Notes under the pieces: generated by a model
Told to the model about the DNA's origin: nothing
The model's input: the letters and a program-made list of their open reading frames with translations, nothing else
Database searches by the model: none
Made by a program: the position numbers and the translations under genes
Part shown: positions 25,922 to 34,943 of the stretch, piece by piece
Numbering within the stretch: position 1 is the first letter of the stretch
Layout: each line of letters begins with the position of its first letter
Assembly: GCF_040396155.1 (NCBI RefSeq)
Contig: NZ_JBEBOY010000015.1
Coordinates: 1 to 64,000, forward strand
Reading direction: 5' to 3'
Source: Tissierella praeacuta_A
GTDB taxonomy: Bacteria > Bacillota > Clostridia > Tissierellales > Tissierellaceae
Length of the DNA: 64,000 bases

Positions 25922-26638
25922 CTAAATCATAAAAAAGGTAGTTGCCAACAACACAGCGGAAACCACTAGTGTTATCACGTCATAATAAGTGAACCCGATT
26001 TTGGTAATGTTTGTCCGAGCAACTGGATTATCCAATCCACGGGTCAGAGCAGCGGCAGATAGTTCATCACCAATTTTCACAACTGAAATCATCATGGGGA
26101 TAAAACGATATTCCACTAAGGCAGCTGGGTTTTGCCAAAATTTTTTAGTTCCAAACTGAATTTCCCGCATACGCATAGCATCCTTAATAGCTGCCGATTC
26201 CTCCTTCATAGTAGGGAGGAATCGGAAAAGAACGGAAACAGGAATTGAAATTTTCCGACTGATGTGCATGTGACCCATTGCTGATATAAACTCGCTTGCT
26301 TTAGTAGAGCGGATAATATAAGACCCCATCGCAAATGTAGGAAACAGCCGAAGTACCACACCTACTAAAAATACGACAATCATATTTAGAACTATATTCA
26401 GATGTATCATCCCTTGTATTTCTTTAGTAGCTAAAGCAATAGAAAACAACACCAAAAAGCTAATCCCCATCTTAATCTGTTTGTTGCTTATTAAAAGAAA
26501 TGTTGGAATGAATGCCACAGCAATCATAAAGGATGCATGGCTATATAAAAATTCAGCGGTAGAAACAACAGCCATGAGCAATAGTTTCGTCCGTGGATCC
26601 AAATGATACTTCCTATTTGCCATAGTTTGTGTGTACAT
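25922..26638 (-). CDS. ECF transporter transmembrane component EcfT
   Basis: The 238-residue membrane protein has 5-6 helices and the EcfT landmarks: LDPRTKLLLMAVVSTAEF near residue 14 and the two coupling Ala-Arg-Gly-type motifs, seen here as AAIKDAMRMREIQFG near 152 and SAAALTRGLDN near 199. These contact the ATPase domains. Its start codon overlaps the stop of the S-component gene by one base, and the ATPase gene follows by 12 bases. It links substrate binding by the S-component to ATP hydrolysis. The family call is firm; the cargo depends on the S-component. Confidence 0.88.
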   Translation of the reverse strand: MYTQTMANRKYHLDPRTKLLLMAVVSTAEFLYSHASFMIAVAFIPTFLLISNKQIKMGISFLVLFSIALATKEIQGMIHLNIVLNMIVVFLVGVVLRLFPTFAMGSYIIRSTKASEFISAMGHMHISRKISIPVSVLFRFLPTMKEESAAIKDAMRMREIQFGTKKFWQNPAALVEYRFIPMMISVVKIGDELSAAALTRGLDNPVARTNITKIGFTYYDVITLVVSAVLLATTFFMI

Positions 26639-27225
26639 TATGCAATACCAGCTCTCTTGAAATGCTTTTTCAGCATTTTATGACCAAGGAAAGCACCGCA
26701 AATACCGCCAACAAATAAAATCAATAATCCAACATATAGCATCCATGAAGGCATAATAGAACTCAAAGTAGCAGCATACTGTTCTCCCATAGAGTCATAA
26801 ATATTATCCCAATAGGATTGTCCGGCAAACCACATAGGTGCAGGACAACCAATCATTCCAAGACTAAATACAGCATAACTTAGTGTAGTGATTTTGAAAC
26901 TCTTATATTGTCCAATGCGTAGTACTAAATCTGCAGCAATCCCACCTATAGACCAAACAATAAGACCAATCCATGTATATCCAATTAGAAAAAAGAAAAT
27001 CCCACATAGAATTCCCGTAATTGTTAACATTCCAAATTTCTTAATTTTTGTATAATAAAGCATCATTGGAATACCACACACAGTAGGCCAGATAAATAAC
27101 AAAAATGGATATATTACTGGCAACGTTGTTAATAATCCAAAAACGAAAAATACCGCAAGGGTCATTGCACTATAAATACCAACATCAATTAAATCCTTCC
27201 CTGTCAGTTTATTAGTTTTTTCCAT
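26638..27225 (-). CDS. ECF transporter S-component, MptE/Trep_Strep family
   Basis: The 195-residue membrane protein has about six helices and fits the Trep_Strep/MptS family of ECF substrate-binding subunits. It begins MEKTNKLTGKDLIDVGIYSAMTLAVFFV, and carries PVIYPFLLFIWPTVCGIPMMLYYTKIKKFG near residue 36 and a WIGLIVWSIGGIAADLVLR segment near 85. The cargo of this family is not well established; proposals include haem, siderophores or vitamins. AAAGGA precedes its ATG. The gene leads the S-T-A operon, and a TetR gene lies 67 bases upstream on the same strand. Confidence 0.78.
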   Translation of the reverse strand: MEKTNKLTGKDLIDVGIYSAMTLAVFFVFGLLTTLPVIYPFLLFIWPTVCGIPMMLYYTKIKKFGMLTITGILCGIFFFLIGYTWIGLIVWSIGGIAADLVLRIGQYKSFKITTLSYAVFSLGMIGCPAPMWFAGQSYWDNIYDSMGEQYAATLSSIMPSWMLYVGLLILFVGGICGAFLGHKMLKKHFKRAGIA

Positions 27226-27292
27226 ATTAGATCATCCTTTCAAATTATAAAATAGTTAGAGTTGACTAACTCCTGCATAAAAATTTGGGGGA

Positions 27293-27916
27293 TTAAATCC
27301 CCAAAACTTTTTGCCATCCTGAACTGAAAAAATCAGCCAAAGTATGGACATATTTCAAGGCCGAAGCCTTAGGATAATTGTGCATCACGATTTCAGAAAT
27401 AGAAGCATAATAAGCATGAATAAGCATATGCCACTCATCTTCTTCTAACTGGTTAACTGGTACACCTCGTTCCTTCAGTTCCGCCATAAGGCGTAGAGTT
27501 TCCCGTACATCTAAGCGAACCACATCGTCCAAAAATGCAGCATACTTTGTACCATCCGAACACATCAAAAGTAACTTAAAAATATCGAAATGCTCATATA
27601 TGTATTCGATAATCTTTACAATGGTGTCTTCCGATAACTTCCATAAATTAATTAGTTCATCAGTCTTCGCCATTTCAAAGTGTTTTATAATGGATTCTGA
27701 GTACATTTTAGAAACTATCTGAACAACTGGCTCTACCAATTCGCCAAACAAAGCTTCTTTGTCTCCAAAATGGTTATAAAAAGCACCGTTGGTTACGTTA
27801 GCATCCTTGCATATTTCTCGGATACTAGCCCGCTCAAAGCCAAGCTCCAAGAAATGTTGTTGTGCACAAATTAGAAGATTTTCATGTGTTTTCTGAAAGT
27901 CCCTTGACAATTTCAT
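27293..27916 (-). CDS. TetR family transcriptional repressor
   Basis: The 207-residue protein has the TetR N-terminal helix-turn-helix: ICAQQHFLELGFERASIREICKDANVTNGAFYNHFGDKEALFGELV (residues about 16-61). A helical ligand-binding domain of about 140 residues follows. It is transcribed with the ECF genes and divergently from two ABC half-transporters, and the 113-base gap between contains two tandem copies of a 13-bp sequence that are the likely operator. A repressor of its own cassette that is released by a small ligand is the simplest reading; the ligand is unknown. Confidence 0.9.
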   Translation of the reverse strand: MKLSRDFQKTHENLLICAQQHFLELGFERASIREICKDANVTNGAFYNHFGDKEALFGELVEPVVQIVSKMYSESIIKHFEMAKTDELINLWKLSEDTIVKIIEYIYEHFDIFKLLLMCSDGTKYAAFLDDVVRLDVRETLRLMAELKERGVPVNQLEEDEWHMLIHAYYASISEIVMHNYPKASALKYVHTLADFFSSGWQKVLGI

Positions 27917-27935
27917 ACCTCCATTTTATACTAAA

Positions 27936-27961
27936 ATTACGCTGTAATATTACGCTGTAAT
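27936..27961. promoter_or_regulatory. Tandem 13-bp operator in the divergent TetR/ABC promoter region
   Basis: ATTACGCTGTAAT occurs twice, back to back (27936-27948 and 27949-27961). Each copy is an imperfect palindrome (TTAC..GTAA). The position between divergent genes, next to the TetR start codon, fits a TetR-family operator. Confidence 0.75.
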
Positions 27962-28035
27962 TTTAATTTTAGCACGCTCTATAACAAAATGCAATAGAAG
28001 AATATAAAAAAATAAATCCTCAAGGAGGGATGTTT

Positions 28036-29793
28036 ATGTACTCAAAAAAATCTGGGGCGATCGGACAACTTTTTGCCTTTGTAGGAGAAAGTAAGGGGAA
28101 AATGAGAATATCCGTTTCTCTTGCTATTCTAGGTGAAATACTCGGAATGGTTCCATTCCTTATGGTAGCAATTTTAGCAAATGCTTTTTATCATCAAACT
28201 GCTACTGCACAGGAAATCTTTATGCTCACAAGCATGGCAGCAATATGCCAAATCCTGAAAATGCTATTAACATGGAAGTCATCTTTGATGTCACATCACA
28301 TTTCATTTACAATTTTAAGAAACATACGTGAGTCTGTTGCAGATAAAATGACGAAAGTCCCTATGGGTATCATGCTAGAAACACCATCGGGAATATTCAA
28401 AAATCTAATCGTTGACAATGTGGCTAAACTAGAAGATTCCATCGCACACTTTATGCCGGAACTTCCTTCCAATATTGCAGCTCCCCTATGTAGTTTGATT
28501 CTAATATTCATACTGGATTGGCGTATGGGTCTTGCTTCTTTAATAACAATTCCATTTGGAGCTTTATTTTTTACTTTGATGATGAGAGGATATGATGTAC
28601 GAATGGGGAACTATATGAGTTCCGCCAATGAAATGAACAGTTCACTTGTAGAATATGTAAACGGAATTCAGGTAATTAAAGCCTTTAACCGTTCAGCCAC
28701 ATCTTATGGGCAGTATTCTAAGTCTGTCAATTATTTTCATGACTCCACTATGGCATGGTGGAGCCAGTGCTGGCTTTGGAACGCCGCCGCACGTTCGGTT
28801 CTTCCGTCAACACTACTGGGAACTCTACCTATTGGTGCATGGCTATATATGAACGGCTCCATATCTTTACCTATTCTAATGGTCTGCCTCATAGTTCCTT
28901 TAGGTTTCACTGGTCCACTTATGAAGGTATCAGAAGCTATGGAACAAATGAGCATGATTAAGGGCAATCTAGATCCAATTACAGAATTTTTGAAAACTCC
29001 AGAGTTGATTCGACCTAAGGAACATGTTTTACTTTCCCACCGTGCTTTCTCTTTTGAACATGTCTGCTTTGGATATAATAAAACAGAAATACTCCATGAT
29101 ATTTCCTTTCAGACTACTCCTGGAACCATGACTGCCATAGTAGGACCCTCTGGTTCTGGAAAGTCAACTATTGCCAAACTAATGGCAGGATTTTGGGATG
29201 TTACTTCTGGTATTGTGCGTTTTGATGAATATGATATTCGGAATATTCCCTTTGAGCAGTTGATGAATGAAATCAGTTATGTTGCACAGGATAATTTCCT
29301 CTTTGATAAATCTATCAGAGAAAATATTCGCATTGGCAATCCAAATGCTACCGATAAACAGGTTGAATTAGCTGCAATATCAGCTAATTGCCATGAGTTT
29401 ATCATGCAATTGGAACAAGGCTATGACACAATGACCGGCGATGCAGGGGATAAACTCTCAGGGGGTGAACGTCAGCGTATCACTATTGCACGTGCAATGC
29501 TTAAACAAGCTTCAGTAGTAATTCTCGATGAGGCTACAGCATATGCAGACCCGGAAAATGAAGCACTAATTCAACAGGCTATTAGTAAGCTGGTAGCAGG
29601 GAAAACACTAATTGTAGTAGCTCACCGACTGAATACAATCTGCAATGCAAATCAAATCTTAGTATTAAAGGATGGTCATCTTGTAGGTCAAGGAACCCAA
29701 GAAGAACTGCTACAAAACTGCTCACTCTATAAAAAAATGTGGCATGACTATATAGGAAAAAATGAAAGGAGACTTGAGCCATGTTTGAAATGA
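28036..29793 (+). CDS. ABC half-transporter, exporter fold (YbtP/IrtA-like)
   Basis: The 585-residue protein has an N-terminal six-helix ABC exporter-type membrane domain (about 1-310) and a C-terminal ATPase with Walker A GPSGSGKSTIAKL near residue 378, Q-loop VAQDNFLF, signature LSGGERQR near 478 and Walker B VVILDEATAYADPENEALI. An ATG at 28030 overlaps the ribosome site AAGGAGGG; the ATG at 28036 has the proper six-base spacing, so I use it. The next gene starts 13 bases before this one stops, so the two form a heterodimer. Such pairs (YbtPQ, IrtAB) can import siderophores although built like exporters. Linkage with an ECF importer supports a common cargo. Confidence 0.88.
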   Translation: MYSKKSGAIGQLFAFVGESKGKMRISVSLAILGEILGMVPFLMVAILANAFYHQTATAQEIFMLTSMAAICQILKMLLTWKSSLMSHHISFTILRNIRESVADKMTKVPMGIMLETPSGIFKNLIVDNVAKLEDSIAHFMPELPSNIAAPLCSLILIFILDWRMGLASLITIPFGALFFTLMMRGYDVRMGNYMSSANEMNSSLVEYVNGIQVIKAFNRSATSYGQYSKSVNYFHDSTMAWWSQCWLWNAAARSVLPSTLLGTLPIGAWLYMNGSISLPILMVCLIVPLGFTGPLMKVSEAMEQMSMIKGNLDPITEFLKTPELIRPKEHVLLSHRAFSFEHVCFGYNKTEILHDISFQTTPGTMTAIVGPSGSGKSTIAKLMAGFWDVTSGIVRFDEYDIRNIPFEQLMNEISYVAQDNFLFDKSIRENIRIGNPNATDKQVELAAISANCHEFIMQLEQGYDTMTGDAGDKLSGGERQRITIARAMLKQASVVILDEATAYADPENEALIQQAISKLVAGKTLIVVAHRLNTICNANQILVLKDGHLVGQGTQEELLQNCSLYKKMWHDYIGKNERRLEPCLK

Positions 29794-31505
29794 TTCGCCG
29801 TATCTTGGAAATCGCCGGTTCCAACGAAGGAAAAATCAAAGTCGGTATAATTTTTAATATCCTCAAATCTTTATGTCAAGGGTTTATGATGTTTGCAGTA
29901 TTCATTATTCTTCTAAATTTAGATTTCCTAACTCCATCAATTATTCTAAGTGCCCTAGGCGTAGTATTGCTTAGTATTCTAGGACGTTTCTTCTTCCAAT
30001 GGATGAGTGACCGAACCATGAGCGGCACTGGTTATGATATCTTTAGAGATTATAGATTAGAAGTTGGTGAACGCTTAAAGCAGGCTCCCATGGGATACTT
30101 CTCCGCTCAAAATCTCGGAACAATTCAGACAGTTTTAACCACTACAATGGCGGATTTAGAAGCATATTCTATGATGGCAATTGAGCAAATGACCAGCGGT
30201 GTGGCTATGGCTTTTCTAACATCAATTATGATGGTATTTTTTAACCCTATCATTGCAGGAATTAGCCTTTTAGGTCTAGGAATTGGTCTACTAGTTTTAC
30301 GTCTGGTACAAAACAGCGCCTCCAAATATGCTCCAATTTATCAGAAAGCACAAGAAAATCTAGTAAATAAGTCTTTAGAGTATATACGTGGTATCTCTGT
30401 CTTGAGGACATTCTCAAGAGGAATAGAAGGGCAGAGAGAAGTCCAAGCCTCATTTAAAGAAAAATGGGACGCTGACTATGGACAAGAAAAAGCAACAGCA
30501 GGAGTTCTTCGTCTCTATGGACTAGTCTATAAAGTTATGAGTTGTGTTCTAATTCTAGCAGCAGGATTACTTTTTCTAAGTAGGCAAATCAGTTTACCTT
30601 ATTGTCTGACATTTTTGTTCTGTGCCTTTACAGTCTATTCTGATTTGGAAACCATGGGCAATAGTGCATTCTTAAGCAAGAAAATCAATACTGAATTAGA
30701 CCGACTAGAAGAAGTTACAAATATTCCTCAAATGGACAGGACTAATAAACAACTCTATCCCGCACATTACAATATCACCTTGGAGGACGTATCCTTTGGC
30801 TATGACTCACGCCGTATCATCGACAATCTATCGGTGGAAATTCCAGAACGTACAACTTGTGCCATTGTAGGTCCATCTGGAAGTGGAAAAACAACTCTTT
30901 GTAATTTAATCGCCAGATTTTGGGACGTACAGGAAGGTGCAGTACGTATAGGAGGAGAAAACATTAAGGATTATACAGCAGACAGTGTTCTTGCTTGCAT
31001 TAGTATGGTATTCCAAAAGGTATATCTATTTCACGATACCATTGAGAACAATATTAAATTTGGTAAACCAGAAGTTTCCCATGATGAAGTAGTAGGAGCA
31101 GCTAAACGTGCTTGCTGCCATGATTTCATTATGGAACTCCCCGAAGGATATCAGACTGTAGTAGGCGAAGGAGGCTCTACCCTCTCTGGTGGTGAAAAGC
31201 AACGAATATCCATTGCCCGTGCAATATTAAAGGATGCACCAATTGTAATTCTTGATGAAGCAACTTCCAGCGTGGACCCTGAAAATGAACAAGCACTTTT
31301 AACGGCTATTGAAGAGTTAACTCATGATAAAACTTTAATCACAATTGCTCACCGTTTAGGTACAGTTAAAAATGCTGAACAAATATTAGTAATCGACCAA
31401 GGGAAAATTGCTCAAAGTGGCACCCATGATGAATTAATGAATGTTGATGGTATTTACAGAAACTTTTTAAAATTACGTATGGACACAGTTGGATGGCATT
31501 TATAA
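29781..31505 (+). CDS. ABC half-transporter, exporter fold (YbtQ/IrtB-like partner)
   Basis: The 574-residue partner has six predicted membrane helices (about 20-300) followed by an ATPase domain: Walker A GPSGSGKTTLCNL near residue 366, Q-loop VFQKVYLF, signature LSGGEKQR near 465, Walker B IVILDEATSSVDPENEQAL and H-loop AHRLGT. Its start overlaps the end of the previous gene by 13 bases, a sign of translational coupling and fixed stoichiometry. The two are distinct paralogues, consistent with a heterodimer. A terminator follows at 31648-31679. Direction of transport cannot be decided from sequence. Confidence 0.88.
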   Translation: MFEMIRRILEIAGSNEGKIKVGIIFNILKSLCQGFMMFAVFIILLNLDFLTPSIILSALGVVLLSILGRFFFQWMSDRTMSGTGYDIFRDYRLEVGERLKQAPMGYFSAQNLGTIQTVLTTTMADLEAYSMMAIEQMTSGVAMAFLTSIMMVFFNPIIAGISLLGLGIGLLVLRLVQNSASKYAPIYQKAQENLVNKSLEYIRGISVLRTFSRGIEGQREVQASFKEKWDADYGQEKATAGVLRLYGLVYKVMSCVLILAAGLLFLSRQISLPYCLTFLFCAFTVYSDLETMGNSAFLSKKINTELDRLEEVTNIPQMDRTNKQLYPAHYNITLEDVSFGYDSRRIIDNLSVEIPERTTCAIVGPSGSGKTTLCNLIARFWDVQEGAVRIGGENIKDYTADSVLACISMVFQKVYLFHDTIENNIKFGKPEVSHDEVVGAAKRACCHDFIMELPEGYQTVVGEGGSTLSGGEKQRISIARAILKDAPIVILDEATSSVDPENEQALLTAIEELTHDKTLITIAHRLGTVKNAEQILVIDQGKIAQSGTHDELMNVDGIYRNFLKLRMDTVGWHL

Positions 31506-31647
31506 ATATCCAACTGAATAAAAATTACAACCTTATAACCTTAATTTTACTTTTACTAACACTCTTTCCTACATTAATAAACTGATTAGCTTTGGCAATA
31601 ATTTTAACTATGAAATACTATATTTATTAATAGATATGATGTAAAAT

Positions 31648-31679
31648 AAAAAAACAATAATCTAGATTATTGTTTTTTT
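31648..31679. terminator. Bidirectional terminator after the ABC pair
   Basis: A perfect palindrome centred at 31663/31664 (CAATAATCT / AGATTATTG flanked by A7 and T7) lies between convergent genes at 31505 and 31697. Confidence 0.92.
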
Positions 31680-31696
31680 ATTTTAATTTATCTAGT

Positions 31697-32074
31697 CTAA
31701 ATAAATACATATCCTCCATAATATTTGTTTATAATATCTTTTGATGTTGTACCTATTTTTTCAATAAAATGTCTACTATAGACTTCTGTAAAATTTTCAG
31801 TTTCAATTGAATCTAAAACTTGAAAACAATCAATAACTTTCACAATTTTACTTATCACAACTTCTCCATAGCTATTTATGTATTCTAATGAAGATATATT
31901 TTCATTAAAATATAATAATAATTCTTCCTGAGACTTTTTTTCAAAAAAATCTTTTTTTAATTTTACTAGTAAAATACTTTCTTCAAATATTTTTGTATCA
32001 TCTGTATTTTTTATTTCAGAAACTATAGATTCTTTTAATAACACTACAGAATAGAATGGATTATCATTTATCAT
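31697..32074 (-). CDS. DUF4288-like hypothetical protein
   Basis: The 125-residue soluble protein has the pattern of DUF4288 proteins: an N-terminal FYSVVLLKESIV strand, FEESILLVKLKKD, then NSYGEVVISKIVKVIDCFQVLD near 67 and the closing TEVYSRHFIEK near 96. The function of the family is unknown. A ribosome site (CAGGAG) precedes the ATG at 32074. It is a stand-alone gene between a terminator and a gap of about 250 bases that shows nothing else. Confidence 0.6.
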   Translation of the reverse strand: MINDNPFYSVVLLKESIVSEIKNTDDTKIFEESILLVKLKKDFFEKKSQEELLLYFNENISSLEYINSYGEVVISKIVKVIDCFQVLDSIETENFTEVYSRHFIEKIGTTSKDIINKYYGGYVFI

Positions 32075-32321
32075 TTTCTAAATCTCCTGTCTTTTAATAA
32101 CTCTAAAAATTTTTCCTTTCCTAAGAGCATTTCTTTTCACTTAAACACAAAACTTCAACTATTTATTCCTTATTCACCCTTTCAATATATAACTGAATTC
32201 ATCTATATATAATTTAATCATTAAAAATATTTCTTAACTTTATATTCTCTATACCTATAGGCTAGGCGTATTACAAAACTAATACAATGAAATTTATTCT
32301 CCATATTATTCATATAATACT

Positions 32322-32804
32322 TTATCTATTTTTATTGTCATGGAATATCTGGTCTAGTACTATGACCAATGATAGTATAAATCCTTGGTTCTCTTCATCT
32401 GATATGTCAACAGCGTAAGTATCTGAAAAACTGACCCATTTCTTAGATATCCAAGCAATTGCCCTTCCATCTTTAAGTATATTAAAATCATGTGCAAATA
32501 CATCCCCATCTATGGTAAAATGTCCATATTTGCTTTCTATTGTAAGCTTAGGTATAAAAAAAGTAAATTCTTTCTTTATCTTTCCTATTATACTGCTGCC
32601 TTGATATATAAGATATTCTGGTAAAAATCTTAATATCTTTTCTTCTATATAAATAATACTATTTCCAGCCATATCGTATAAATTAAGTTTATTCCCAAAA
32701 GAAAGTATTTTCCCTACGACCTCATAACACGGTCTATTATTTTCATCATTTATGGTAAACCTATCAGAAATGGTGAAAATCTTCTCTCTAATTAAATATC
32801 TCAT
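32322..32804 (-). CDS. LURP-one-related/YxjI-like protein
   Basis: The 160-residue protein matches the LURP-one-related (tubby-like beta-barrel) family: MRYLIREKIFTISDRFTINDENNRPCYEVVGKILSFGNKLNLYDM at the start, ILRFLPEYLIYQG near 57, IKKEFTFFIPKLTIE near 76 and a C-terminal hydrophobic helix (GFILSLVIVLDQIF). B. subtilis YxjI is a member; the biochemical role is unknown. It stands alone, 113 bases upstream of the L,D-transpeptidase gene on the same strand, and could be read through into it. Confidence 0.8.
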   Translation of the reverse strand: MRYLIREKIFTISDRFTINDENNRPCYEVVGKILSFGNKLNLYDMAGNSIIYIEEKILRFLPEYLIYQGSSIIGKIKKEFTFFIPKLTIESKYGHFTIDGDVFAHDFNILKDGRAIAWISKKWVSFSDTYAVDISDEENQGFILSLVIVLDQIFHDNKNR

Positions 32805-32916
32805 CTAATCACTTCGCTTTCCAAGTTTATATTAATATATTTACCCAACTATTAATAAAATAGTATCTTTCTATAATATGGATAAATTTTCATGGTTTCC
32901 AAAATTATTCCTTATC

Positions 32917-33987
32917 CTAATGTTGAAATTTAAATATAATACCATATTCCTTAAGTTTCACCTCATTTCCTATCCATACAGGTGTCCCTTTATTAATTAT
33001 ATTATATAAAACTTCCACATCTTCATTATACATTCTAACACAACCTAAAGATATATACTTACCAATACTGCTTTTATTAGAATTCCCATGTATACCGTAG
33101 GAACCTCCACCTTTTATGCTTAATCCCATCCATCTTTTTCCGAGGGGATTATTAGGTGCGCCTCCTTTTATAGGCTTACTCCTTCCTGCTCCTCCCCAGG
33201 CTGGGTTTACATATTTTGTTACTATGGTAAATTTACCTTCCGGAGTATATTCAGGTGCTTTTCCAGTGGCAACTGGATATCTTTTCACTATCTTTTTATC
33301 CTTCATATGATATAAAGTATTATTATTCTTATTAATTATTATAAAATTTCCCATTGGAATCTCTGAAGTAAATTCTAATTGTACCTCTGAAATACTTATC
33401 TTATTCAATTCCATATCTTCATTTATTCTCTGATATGTATTTTTTCCAACTATACCATCGGATTGTAATCCATTTTGCTGCTGATATCTCGCTACGGTAT
33501 TTCTTGTTTTACTATCAAAATAATAACCATCTGTTATATCAGTATATCCTTTCTTCATCAAGAAACTCTTAAGTTTCAAAACCTCTTCACTGGATATTCC
33601 TTCTCTTAGCATCAATCCATTAATATCAAATTTTATAATTTCTACTTTTTGTTCTTCTTGAACTTTTTGAGGGACAACTTCTTTAATTTCTTTCTCTTTT
33701 TCTTCTTGTTTTTCTTCCTGAATTTCCTCCTCCATTTTTTCCTGTGTTTCTTCTTGAATCTCTTCCTCCACCTCTTCCTGTTTTTCTATTATTTCTTCAT
33801 CCTTAGAATCTTCTTTTAATTCCTCTATTAGTTTCTGAATATTATCTCCTTTTTCTTCTAATTCTTCTTGAATTACTATGCTCTCCATAATATTTATATC
33901 TCCATTGTTTAAATCATCTTTTACTTGACCACTGAGCATAATTGGCTGAAGTATCATAAACATTAATATATAACTATTTAAGCTCAT
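32917..33987 (-). CDS. L,D-transpeptidase (YkuD) with peptidoglycan-binding domain
   Basis: The 356-residue exported protein has an N-terminal hydrophobic leader (about 4-20), a long Glu/Lys-rich low-complexity spacer (about 35-118, coiled-coil-like), a PG_binding_1 domain (about 122-192; EVLKLKSFLMKKGYTD...GIVGKNTYQRI) and a C-terminal YkuD domain with the catalytic HGN...SLGCVRM motif (His near 302, Cys near 320). Such enzymes form 3-3 crosslinks or attach proteins in the cell wall. The spacer probably reaches across the wall. GGGAGAGG precedes the ATG. It is divergent from the suf operon. Confidence 0.92.
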   Translation of the reverse strand: MSLNSYILMFMILQPIMLSGQVKDDLNNGDINIMESIVIQEELEEKGDNIQKLIEELKEDSKDEEIIEKQEEVEEEIQEETQEKMEEEIQEEKQEEKEKEIKEVVPQKVQEEQKVEIIKFDINGLMLREGISSEEVLKLKSFLMKKGYTDITDGYYFDSKTRNTVARYQQQNGLQSDGIVGKNTYQRINEDMELNKISISEVQLEFTSEIPMGNFIIINKNNNTLYHMKDKKIVKRYPVATGKAPEYTPEGKFTIVTKYVNPAWGGAGRSKPIKGGAPNNPLGKRWMGLSIKGGGSYGIHGNSNKSSIGKYISLGCVRMYNEDVEVLYNIINKGTPVWIGNEVKLKEYGIIFKFQH

Positions 33988-34087
33988 TTTAATCCTCTCC
34001 CTTATATATAAGTTCTCTTAAATTGTATTTTCAGATTGGAAATTTTATGAATTAAAAAATAATATTAATTCCTAGTGAATTCATAGG

Positions 34088-34116
34088 TTTACTTTTAAAA
34101 ATTAGTGGTATATAAT
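34088..34116 (+). promoter_or_regulatory. Sigma-A promoter of the suf operon
   Basis: TTTACT (34088-34093) and TATAAT (34111-34116) are 17 bases apart. The predicted start is near 34123, about 55 nt before sufC. Confidence 0.75.
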
Positions 34117-34128
34117 TATATATAACAA

Positions 34129-34160
34129 TGATAACAGTTATCATTTGATAAGTTATCTCA
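34129..34160 (+). promoter_or_regulatory. Palindromic operator of the suf operon (Fur/iron-box-like)
   Basis: TGATAACAGTTATCA (34129-34143) is a perfect 7-1-7 palindrome, the geometry of Gram-positive Fur boxes (TGATAAT-N-ATTATCA) with two symmetric changes. A second related palindrome (GATAAGTTATC) follows at 34147-34157. Both lie just after the start point, ideal for repression. Whether Fur, PerR, IscR/RRF2 or another repressor binds is unknown. Confidence 0.6.
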
Positions 34161-34177
34161 TGTAAAGGAGGACTTTT

Positions 34178-34933
34178 ATGACAAAAAATTTATTAAATAT
34201 AAATAATTTAAAAGTAAATATAGAGAATAAAGAGATTCTAAAGGGTCTTAACCTCCAAATTGGTGAGGGAGAAATCCATGTTATTATGGGACCTAATGGA
34301 GGTGGAAAATCTACTTTAGCATATACTTTAATGGGACATCCAAAGTATGAAATTATAGATGGAGAAATAGAGTTTGAAGGAGAATCAATAAATGAATTAA
34401 AGGTTGATAAAAGAGCTAAAAAAGGAATCTTTTTATCATTCCAATATCCAGAAGAAATTCCAGGTGTTACAGTTGAAGAATTCTTGAGAACTGCAAAGAC
34501 ATCAGTTTCAGGAGAAATGCAGAAACTTATACCATTTAAAAAATTATTAAAAGAAAAAATGGATCAACTGGAAATAAAAGAAGAATATGCCTCTAGATAT
34601 TTGAATTTAGGATTTTCAGGAGGAGAAAAGAAAAAAAATGAAATCCTACAGATGTCTATTTTAGAACCAAAGCTTGCAATCCTTGATGAAACAGATTCTG
34701 GTCTAGATGTAGATGCTATAAGAATAGTAGCTGAAGGCGTTAAAAAGATTAAAAATGAAAAGAATTCCATTTTAGTAATAACTCATTATAATAAACTACT
34801 AGACTATCTTAATCCGGATTATATTCATATCCTACTCGATGGCAAAATAGTGAAAACTGGAGGAATAGAATTAGCTAAGGAAATTGATGAAACAGGATAT
34901 GAAAACATTAAAGAAGAGTTTTCTAATAGATAG
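34178..34933 (+). CDS. sufC: Fe-S cluster assembly ATPase SufC
   Basis: The 251-residue ABC-type ATPase lacks a membrane partner. It shows Walker A GPNGGGKST near residue 38, a SFQYPEEIPGV loop typical of SufC near 87, signature FSGGEKKKNEI near 146 and Walker B LAILDETDSGLD with H-loop THYNKLLDYL. It drives the SufBCD scaffold that builds Fe-S clusters in the cytoplasm. The ribosome site AAAGGAGG is strong. It opens a five-gene operon in the order CBDSU, the usual order in Clostridia. Confidence 0.97.
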   Translation: MTKNLLNINNLKVNIENKEILKGLNLQIGEGEIHVIMGPNGGGKSTLAYTLMGHPKYEIIDGEIEFEGESINELKVDKRAKKGIFLSFQYPEEIPGVTVEEFLRTAKTSVSGEMQKLIPFKKLLKEKMDQLEIKEEYASRYLNLGFSGGEKKKNEILQMSILEPKLAILDETDSGLDVDAIRIVAEGVKKIKNEKNSILVITHYNKLLDYLNPDYIHILLDGKIVKTGGIELAKEIDETGYENIKEEFSNR

Positions 34934-34943
34934 AGGTGAAGAT

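Noticed and set aside
33660..33880. Repetitive Glu/Lys codons in the L,D-transpeptidase gene as a DNA repeat array or CRISPR
   Set aside because: The repeats are irregular, keep the reading frame and encode a low-complexity spacer; there are no regular spacers.
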